Source of the DNA: a virus | DNA: 24,403 nucleotides | Direction: 5' to 3' (one strand) | IMG/VR virus record: IMGVR_UViG_3300046740_000065 | Location: 1 to 24,403 of that record | Shown: positions 6,283-11,554 of the stretch, piece by piece | Layout: each line of letters starts with the position of its first letter | Position numbering within the stretch: the first letter of the stretch is position 1 | Notes under the pieces: generated by a model | Seen by the model: only the letters and a program-made list of their open reading frames with translations | Database searches by the model: none | What the model was told of the DNA's origin: nothing | Translations under genes and position numbers: made by a program

Positions 6283-6459
6283 GGTTGCACGCGGCTGCAC
6301 ACTCTCTAGTCCGACGCGGGGTAGAATTTCACAAGGCTGCGCTGATTGACATATTGTTTTACAAAATTGCACAGAATTTCACAGGGTTGCACACAATGGC
6401 TCTTCCCACCCCTGCATACCCCTGCACAGCAATGCACACAGTTGCACACTTTTGCGCGG
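6283..6459. repeat. array of about 14 degenerate 10-bp units, consensus rrTTGCACAn
   Basis: TGCAC or a close variant starts at 6286 and 6296; then at 6328, 6338, 6358, 6368, 6378 and 6388, all on a 10-bp grid with a degenerate site near 6348; then at 6413, 6423, 6433, 6443 and 6453. The best units are GGTTGCACGC, AATTGCACAG, AATTTCACAG, GGTTGCACAC and AGTTGCACAC. The 10-bp period places sites on one DNA face. It lies 110-285 bp upstream of the rightward promoter. It may be a regulator-binding, packaging or partition site. Confidence 0.85.
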
Positions 6460-6540
6460 ACATGGCAATCATCTGACTCGACATAATATTATTGGGACTC
6501 CTCGAATTTTCCCAGAAAAAAAAAGTTATTTTATTGATTC

Positions 6541-6552
6541 ACTTCCGGAAGT
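6541..6552. repeat. 12-bp palindrome ACTTCCGGAAGT upstream of the rightward promoter
   Basis: A perfect 12-bp palindrome lies 14 bp upstream of the -35 element. Its core TTCCGGAA also occurs at 3437, 5451, 5576, 6172 and 6628. Possible operator half of a phage regulator. Confidence 0.7.
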
Positions 6553-6566
6553 AAAGAATAATAAAC

Positions 6567-6595
6567 TTGACTTTCAGTCCGGGTCGTGGTAGACT
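6567..6595 (+). promoter_or_regulatory. strong sigma70-like rightward promoter for the virion operon, inside an inverted repeat
   Basis: TTGACT (6567-6572) and TAGACT (6590-6595) are 17 nt apart, with an A9 tract 43 bp upstream that could act as an UP element. Transcription would start near 6602, 50 nt before the first gene. A perfect 9-bp inverted repeat, TTTCAGTCC (6572-6580) and GGACTGAAA (6613-6621), brackets the -10 and start site. Its centres are 41 bp apart, about four helical turns, suggesting an operator pair. Confidence 0.82.
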
Positions 6596-6651
6596 CACCA
6601 TGCCATTCCGAGGGACTGAAAATCAGCTTCCGGAATAACTAGGAGAATTGT

Positions 6652-6885
6652 ATGTCAGCAACCGTCACGATTACGGCAAAGTCGGGACCGAACATCGCCA
6701 ATACTGCGGCAGTCTACACAGGTATTACTGGCGTTCTGTTCCTTCCCGACCGTCGAATCATTCAGTTGTTCACAGGTGGAGATACCAACTCACCTCCTGA
6801 ACACGAGTTTGATTTGACTGGAACGACTACTATTACTGGAACAATCGCGGGAACTGCTGGAACTCTGACCCTGACTATCTCGTAA
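6652..6885 (+). CDS. small beta-rich hypothetical protein, 77 aa
   Basis: First gene of the rightward virion operon, with AGGAG 6 nt before the ATG. Composition is Thr/Gly/Ile-rich with alternating strands and no Cys; the C-terminus (TITGTIAGTAGTLTLTIS) is strongly beta-like. A role as a small capsid-associated or accessory protein is plausible from position and composition only. Confidence 0.8.
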   Translation: MSATVTITAKSGPNIANTAAVYTGITGVLFLPDRRIIQLFTGGDTNSPPEHEFDLTGTTTITGTIAGTAGTLTLTIS

Positions 6886-6900
6886 GTTCGCGAGGTTGTC

Positions 6901-7074
6901 ATGGCTGACCCAACACCAGCGGATAGACTACTGAATAGAATCACAAAGATTCTAGCTCAGTATAACAATATTGAGAGTGACATTCCAGTGCATGACCCCT
7001 ATTGGGATTTAATCAATAGGTATCGTCATCACTCGAAGAATCCGGCAGACCCCGTTGATTTGACTGGGGTGTAA
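6901..7074 (+). CDS. hypothetical protein, 57 aa, tandem paralogue of the next gene
   Basis: ATG preceded by GAGG at 5 nt spacing. Seen: an N-terminal helix then YNNIESDIPVHDPYWDLINR, which matches YNYKESDIPQRHNYWKLLNV in the next gene. The shared pattern is IL..YN..ESDIP....YW.L.N.YR. The two genes are 1 nt apart. The short length and conserved ESDIP/YW core suggest a small protein-binding module; no function is known to me. Confidence 0.75.
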   Translation: MADPTPADRLLNRITKILAQYNNIESDIPVHDPYWDLINRYRHHSKNPADPVDLTGV

Positions 7075-7075
7075 C

Positions 7076-7225
7076 ATGCCAACAGTAGAAGAACTACGAG
7101 CAAGTAAAGCTAGTGTGTTGGCTGAGATTACAGCAATCTTGGTGACATACAACTATAAGGAAAGTGACATTCCACAACGACATAACTACTGGAAGTTGCT
7201 GAATGTGTATCGGACGTATCCCTAA
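7076..7225 (+). CDS. hypothetical protein, 49 aa, tandem paralogue of the previous gene
   Basis: Begins 1 nt after the previous stop (TAACATG), so probably translationally coupled. The N-terminal helix MPTVEELRASKASVLAEIT is followed by the ESDIP....YW core and ends soon after LLNVYR. It lacks the C-terminal extension of its paralogue. Located just upstream of the terminase small subunit candidate. The function is unknown. Confidence 0.75.
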   Translation: MPTVEELRASKASVLAEITAILVTYNYKESDIPQRHNYWKLLNVYRTYP

Positions 7226-7249
7226 TCACATTCGCGAGGAATAAATACC

Positions 7250-7807
7250 ATGCCGATGGGAATAGTTTCAGACAAGGACTTCGAGAAGGAAGTGGATAAC
7301 TCAGTCCCTTCTAAAGAGAGTCCTGTCACTACAGTTATCGAACCAATTAACAGGGGACGCGGGGCAGGGAACGTAGAAGTTCCAGATTCCCTGCGTGCTG
7401 TTATTGGTGACGAGGCTATTACTAACGGTAGACAATCTGCCGTAGAATTAGCTACTCGCTTCGGTATTTCCCCATCCAGCGCATCTGCATACGGAGTTGG
7501 TGCCACATCAACTTCCAGTTACGCCGAACGACCCAACGGAAAAGTAATCAAAGAAGCGAAAGAGAGAATCGCGAAGCGTGCGCGAGGTAAACTTATGCGT
7601 GCGCTCAATAAGATTACTGATGATAAACTAGAATCAGCTAACGCAAAAGACTTGGCGGGTATTGCCAAGGATATGTCGGCCATTGTCAAAACTATGGAAC
7701 CTGATGATAGAGGGATTCCACAGAATAACAATGGACCGACATTTGTTTTTTATGCACCACAAATGCGTAGTGAAGAACAATACGCTGTAGTGCATACCAA
7801 GGAGTAG
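7250..7807 (+). CDS. putative terminase small subunit, 185 aa
   Basis: Position just before the large terminase and a helix-turn-helix-like segment at about residues 61-82 (AVELATRFGISPSSASAY) suggest the DNA-recognition subunit. A basic helical region (KVIKEAKERIAKRARGKLMR, about 98-117) follows, then an Ala/Lys-rich helix (AKDLAGIAKDMSAIVK) of a type seen in environmental-phage small terminases. Inference: it binds the packaging start site and recruits the large subunit. The ATG at 7250 has AGGA about 9 nt upstream; an in-frame ATG lies at 7256. The alternative is another DNA-binding protein. Confidence 0.65.
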   Translation: MPMGIVSDKDFEKEVDNSVPSKESPVTTVIEPINRGRGAGNVEVPDSLRAVIGDEAITNGRQSAVELATRFGISPSSASAYGVGATSTSSYAERPNGKVIKEAKERIAKRARGKLMRALNKITDDKLESANAKDLAGIAKDMSAIVKTMEPDDRGIPQNNNGPTFVFYAPQMRSEEQYAVVHTKE

Positions 7808-7809
7808 AT

Positions 7810-8058
7810 GTGCCAACGGAACTTCTCGCTGTCGGATATCCTGTCACGATGGTGAAGGACCAGATTTACGCTGCTCCTGTTACGCGTTGTCTGTTGTTCT
7901 CCCAAACTGGTGGAACTATTGAGCAGTCCAATGAAGTGGCTTTCTCCACTGCGAAAGCTGTAACTCTGGATTCCAATAATCAGGCAGAAGTTGGCGGTGG
8001 ATTTATCCGTCAAACTGCCACGACCGCGGGGCTTGTCGTTGTTCTCAAACATAGGTGA
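7810..8058 (+). CDS. small hypothetical virion-module protein, 82 aa, GTG start
   Basis: The GTG at 7810 has AAGGAG, which overlaps the previous gene's stop, 5 nt upstream. The sequence is beta-like with hydrophobic strands (LLAVGYPVTMV, CLLFSQTGG, AGLVVVLKHR) and no predicted membrane helix. Genes of this size between the terminase subunits are common in environmental phages and mostly uncharacterised. It may be a small capsid-surface or accessory protein; that is a guess. Confidence 0.75.
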   Translation: MPTELLAVGYPVTMVKDQIYAAPVTRCLLFSQTGGTIEQSNEVAFSTAKAVTLDSNNQAEVGGGFIRQTATTAGLVVVLKHR

Positions 8059-8061
8059 GCC

Positions 8062-8232
8062 ATGCTAACACTTCTATTCTGGGTGCTCGTTTGTGGCGTT
8101 ATTGCGTGGGCAGTCTACGCACTGGATATTCCTCAGCCATTCAAGACAATTGCAATTGCAGTTCTCTTGGTAGTTGTGCTGGTGATTCTGTTCTCAGTGC
8201 TTGGTGTTCACACAGGTATTCCAGTTAACTAA
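8062..8232 (+). CDS. small two-helix membrane protein, 56 aa
   Basis: Seen: two hydrophobic segments (about residues 2-20 and 29-48) joined by the short loop LDIPQPFKT, an arrangement resembling the short Thivi_2564-type membrane proteins found in bacteria and phages. Its TAA overlaps the large terminase start (TAATG). A holin-like role is possible because of size and topology, but no lysis gene lies nearby. Confidence 0.72.
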   Translation: MLTLLFWVLVCGVIAWAVYALDIPQPFKTIAIAVLLVVVLVILFSVLGVHTGIPVN

Positions 8233-9899
8233 TGGCTTTTGATAAGGGCTTTTGGAAGCCCAATAGGAAGCAGGAAGAATTTCTATCCCTTCCTACTACA
8301 ATCTTCGAGGGACTGTATGGAGGTGGCAACGCATCTGGTAAATCAGATGTGCTACTTATATACGGCCTCATCAATAAGTGGCATGAGAACCCGAAGTTCA
8401 AACAGGTTTTCATGCGTAGGACTTATCCTGAACTACGTAATGAAATTGTTCCACGCTCTCGGGAAATCTATCCGAAGTTTGGGGCAACATTCAATAAGAC
8501 TGATATGACGTGGACGTTCCCTCGTCCTGATGAAATTGGGGGAACGGGCGCGAGGACTGGCGCACTAATATTCTTGGCGCATTGTGAGGAAGAAGATGAT
8601 GCCCATAAATATGATTCAATGGAAATCAATCTATTTACCCCTGACGAACTTACGACCTTCACTGAATACATCTATTTATACATTGGCTTCACTAGAGTCC
8701 GAACTAGCGACCCTGCACTACCTGCTATTATACGTGCGGCAGGTATGCCCGGAGGTATTGGGCACACCTTCACTAAGAAGCGATTTGTATCTCCAGCACC
8801 CTCTGGAACGATTATTGTAGGTAAGGGAAACGTAAAAAGAATTTACATCCATTCAACTGTCGCTGATAACCCACACGCTGACCCGCAATATACGGCTCGT
8901 CTCGATGGTATACCAAATGAGGCTGAGCGTAAAGCGAGGAAGTATGGAGATTGGGACGCTTATCAGGGACAGGTGTTTGACGAGTTTAGAGATAAGCAAT
9001 ATCCTGATGAACCCGAAAATGCACTTCATGTGTTGCCAGCATTTGAGATTCCAGACTGGTGGCCGAGGTTCGTAGTAGGGGATTGGGGTTTTGCTGCGAT
9101 GACCTACATAGGTTTCTACGCAGTATCACCTACTAAGCGTCTTTACTTGTATAGGGAACTATACTGGTTAAAGACTAAGATTGAGGAATGGGCACCTGTC
9201 GTAAAGGATTACATCGACAGGGAACATCCTAAAGTAGTTAAGTTCTGTAAGTCAGCCTCACAAGATAGAGGCCAAGAACATACTATTCAGCAGCAGATTG
9301 AAACTGCACTTGAGCGTCCTATTGAACTAAGTTCATCTGGTCCGGGTTCGCGTATATCCGGTAAGATGTTAGTTCATGAATACTTGAGATGGGCACAGAA
9401 GCCTATCATTCCACCGTCAGAGATGCCGGTATATTCTGAAGAATATGCAATGTGGATTCTCCGGAATAAGGGTCTGGAGGAATACAAAGCATATCATAGA
9501 CTATTCGACCCTCCTGATGAGGAAACTAATATTCCGAAGCTACAGATTTTCTGTTGCACGGAACATATTCATGAAGGGCATCCGAATTGTTGCCCACTAA
9601 TGATAGACGCTATCAAGGCTTGCTCTTATGATAAGAAGGGCAACTCTGGTAAACCTGCTGAGGATGTTGCGGAGTTCGAGGGGGATGACCCTTACGATGA
9701 CCTCCGATATGCAGTTGACTCAGCAGAGCGTTATTTCGACGATGCTTCGTCAGAATTTCAAAAGATTCAGAAACAGGAGGCTATTACTCAGGCACTAAAG
9801 AATAATCAGGACTGGACTGCGTATTATCGCAACATGAGAGCGATAGACCAGCCATCCAAAATGCAATCTGTCACTAGATTCCATAGAAGGAGAGGATAA
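8232..9899 (+). CDS. terL: terminase large subunit, 555 aa
   Basis: The DNA-packaging motor: an N-terminal ATPase pumps DNA into the prohead and a C-terminal RNase H-like nuclease cuts it. Seen: P-loop GGGNASGKS at 30-38; the family-typical segment ALIFLAHCEEEDDAHKYDSM at 111-130 leading to FTPDEL (D138, E139), the probable Walker B/catalytic glutamate region; VVGDWG with D284, the probable first nuclease acidic residue; and DDPYDDLRYA near 485-494, the probable last acidic cluster. Length is normal for the family. It starts at an ATG overlapping the upstream stop and its own stop overlaps the next start. The small subunit candidate is about 0.4 kb upstream and the portal downstream, a standard packaging module. 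Confidence 0.95.
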   Translation: MAFDKGFWKPNRKQEEFLSLPTTIFEGLYGGGNASGKSDVLLIYGLINKWHENPKFKQVFMRRTYPELRNEIVPRSREIYPKFGATFNKTDMTWTFPRPDEIGGTGARTGALIFLAHCEEEDDAHKYDSMEINLFTPDELTTFTEYIYLYIGFTRVRTSDPALPAIIRAAGMPGGIGHTFTKKRFVSPAPSGTIIVGKGNVKRIYIHSTVADNPHADPQYTARLDGIPNEAERKARKYGDWDAYQGQVFDEFRDKQYPDEPENALHVLPAFEIPDWWPRFVVGDWGFAAMTYIGFYAVSPTKRLYLYRELYWLKTKIEEWAPVVKDYIDREHPKVVKFCKSASQDRGQEHTIQQQIETALERPIELSSSGPGSRISGKMLVHEYLRWAQKPIIPPSEMPVYSEEYAMWILRNKGLEEYKAYHRLFDPPDEETNIPKLQIFCCTEHIHEGHPNCCPLMIDAIKACSYDKKGNSGKPAEDVAEFEGDDPYDDLRYAVDSAERYFDDASSEFQKIQKQEAITQALKNNQDWTAYYRNMRAIDQPSKMQSVTRFHRRRG

Positions 9900-10324
9900 T
9901 GTTTCACTGGTTACGTGAACTACTCGAAATCAAGTATGAGTTTCGTGAGAGGCGCACAAAACTGACACGCGAAGTTGTAACAGAAGAAAAAGTTTGTCAG
10001 TCTTGTGAGACTTTGCGCGAACAACTCGCTATTGCTAACTACGAGAAGTCACAAGTTTTGAATAAATTGTTGAAAGACCCTGAACCTACTGCACCTCCTG
10101 TGTTCCAAGAGGTAAGTAAACCGAAAATGATTCCATGGAATGTGCGTCGTCAGATGCTTGAGCGCGAAGATAGAGAGAAAGCTCGGGCATTACGTAGTGC
10201 CGCACAACCAGATGTAGCTGCTGAGAAGAAATCTACTGAAGAACTTGAGAAGGAACTAGACATTGCCACAGCAGAACGCGAGGCACAATCAGACTCCGGA
10301 GGAAACAAACAAGTTACTGGATGA
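9899..10324 (+). CDS. coiled-coil hypothetical protein, 141 aa
   Basis: Begins in an ATAATG overlap with the terminase, with GGAGAGG upstream. Seen: a CQSCETLREQLAIANYEKSQ segment at about 33-52 combines a Cys pair with a heptad-like helix; the rest is charged and helical (Glu/Lys/Arg/Ala), with an acidic, Gln-rich C-terminus. Proteins with this CxxCExL...ANxEK pattern recur next to the terminase or portal in environmental phages, as I recall; their role is unknown to me. A packaging or assembly cofactor is possible. Confidence 0.8.
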   Translation: MFHWLRELLEIKYEFRERRTKLTREVVTEEKVCQSCETLREQLAIANYEKSQVLNKLLKDPEPTAPPVFQEVSKPKMIPWNVRRQMLEREDREKARALRSAAQPDVAAEKKSTEELEKELDIATAEREAQSDSGGNKQVTG

Positions 10325-10328
10325 GTCT

Positions 10329-10838
10329 ATGCAAAGGGCATACGCCAAGGTAAGTGGTGAGATGCCTGATGTAAAACCAGTAACAGTTTCCCCTAGAAAT
10401 TCATCACTACTCACTAAATACTTCATGCCTAAGGGCGCATTTGCTGTAACTAATCCATTTACTGGTAATATTACTTATGACCCTAATGCACTTCAGGGTC
10501 AATCACAGAATTCAATGGAAAACATTATGGCTCATGAGATGACGCATTCACGTCAGGCTCAGGAAACTCCTTGGTATAAAACTATTATGAATATGATGAC
10601 ACCAGATGAGAAAGTTCCGGAGGGAATTACTCAGGGTGGTCCACTAGATAATCCATACTACTGGCGTCCTCATGAAATGGAAGCATTTCAAAATGAGCAG
10701 GACCGAATGATTCGACAGCACCAGCCTTATCAACAGAGTCCTATTACTGGTGCGATGGATATAAATCTTCCGGCGCAACAAGGCATTGATACCGCTCCGT
10801 CAATGGGTAGTCCGCTTTACAAGAAGCGAGGCCAGTGA
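10329..10838 (+). CDS. putative zinc metallopeptidase-like protein (HEMTH motif), 169 aa
   Basis: Seen: HEMTH at 69-73 (HExxH zinc-binding and catalytic motif) and a downstream PHEMEAF (E116/E118), which could supply the third ligand, as in gluzincin-type peptidases. The start is uncertain: the ATG at 10329 follows GGATGAG, a TTG at 10263 would overlap the upstream gene by 62 nt, and an ATG at 10362 is also in frame. Between terminase and portal, a prohead or virion-associated protease is plausible, but activity is not shown. The tail is Pro/Gln-rich. Confidence 0.75.
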   Translation: MQRAYAKVSGEMPDVKPVTVSPRNSSLLTKYFMPKGAFAVTNPFTGNITYDPNALQGQSQNSMENIMAHEMTHSRQAQETPWYKTIMNMMTPDEKVPEGITQGGPLDNPYYWRPHEMEAFQNEQDRMIRQHQPYQQSPITGAMDINLPAQQGIDTAPSMGSPLYKKRGQ

Positions 10839-11053
10839 TGCCATTCGATGAAGTCATGCACAAGTTCAAGCATGGTAAACTTCATTCTGGTTCCAAGACT
10901 GGAAAGAAGGTTACCAATAGAGGTCAGGCAATTGCAATCATGTTGTCTGAAAAGAAAAAGGCTGGTGCAGGTAAGAAGGAATACCAGCCAAAGTCAAAGA
11001 AGGTGGATGTTGCACCTTCTAAGGGATTCCAGAAGAAGTTCGGAGTAATGTAA
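10838..11053 (+). CDS. DUF6496-like small basic protein, 71 aa
   Basis: The ATG at 10838 overlaps the upstream stop (TGATG). The segment FKHGKLHSGSKTGKKVTNRG followed by QAIAIMLSEKKKAG matches my recollection of the DUF6496 pattern of short, lysine-rich phage and bacterial proteins. The charge suggests nucleic-acid contact. The function of the family is not established to my knowledge. The gene sits in the packaging/head module. Confidence 0.8.
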   Translation: MPFDEVMHKFKHGKLHSGSKTGKKVTNRGQAIAIMLSEKKKAGAGKKEYQPKSKKVDVAPSKGFQKKFGVM

Positions 11054-11554
11054 ATGCCACTCAACGTAGGGCCGTCACCTGCTTTTGGACGTTCAGGCCC
11101 GGTGCCTATTCAGCGTCCAACTAATCCCGGAATGAATAGGGGTTACAGTATGACCCCTCCGCCTCAGATGGGTAGACCCGGTATGGGTAATGGTGGTATG
11201 CCACCGGGACAAATGCCGGGACGTATGCCAGCATTTGGACGTGTTCCTATGGCTGGTGCGCCACCAATGGGACATCCTGCGCCTCCACCTATGATGGGTG
11301 GTGGTATGGTGCGTCCGCCTTCCATGATGCAACCCCCACCTCCTATGGCTCCGGGTGGTGGTGGAGTAATGCCTCAGCCGGGATTTAATATCCACTCTCC
11401 GATGATGGGTGGAAATACTGGTGTAACTGGTGGAATGATGGGCCGTCCCATGCCAGCACCGAATATGCCACCTCAGGGTGGTGGACTCTGGAATGCTTAT
11501 AACAATCTTGCTAATCAGCAGAGTGGTCCCCCGCGCCCACCAATGGGTTACTAG
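11054..11554 (+). CDS. Met/Gly/Pro-rich low-complexity protein, 166 aa
   Basis: Begins at the ATG right after the previous TAA. It is almost entirely Pro, Gly and Met with runs such as GMGNGGMPPG and APPPMM, so it is probably disordered; only the last 25 residues (LWNAYNNLANQQSGPPR) look different. Low-complexity proteins next to portals may act as flexible linkers or scaffold helpers; that is inference. A long opposite-strand frame here is a composition artefact. Confidence 0.8.
   Translation: MPLNVGPSPAFGRSGPVPIQRPTNPGMNRGYSMTPPPQMGRPGMGNGGMPPGQMPGRMPAFGRVPMAGAPPMGHPAPPPMMGGGMVRPPSMMQPPPPMAPGGGGVMPQPGFNIHSPMMGGNTGVTGGMMGRPMPAPNMPPQGGGLWNAYNNLANQQSGPPRPPMGY

Larger units (their letters stand above)
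5870..6651. other. divergent control region between the leftward and rightward operons
   Basis: No gene is supported in these 0.8 kb. Frames of 60-120 codons exist but lack ribosome binding sites and run across repeats. It holds the leftward promoter, paired ATTTGTCAA repeats, a weak hairpin at 6209-6233 (10-bp stem with two G-U pairs), CATATG twice 12 bp apart (6146, 6158), a 10-bp-period array (6283-6459), an ATAATATTAT palindrome (6483-6492), an A9 tract (6516-6524), three TTCCGGAA palindromes and the rightward promoter. Rather little was found in 5973-6200. Confidence 0.75.

Noticed and set aside
11093-11395. 100-codon His/Arg/Thr-rich leftward frame
   Set aside because: Complement of the Met/Pro/Gly-rich gene, with no ribosome binding site.
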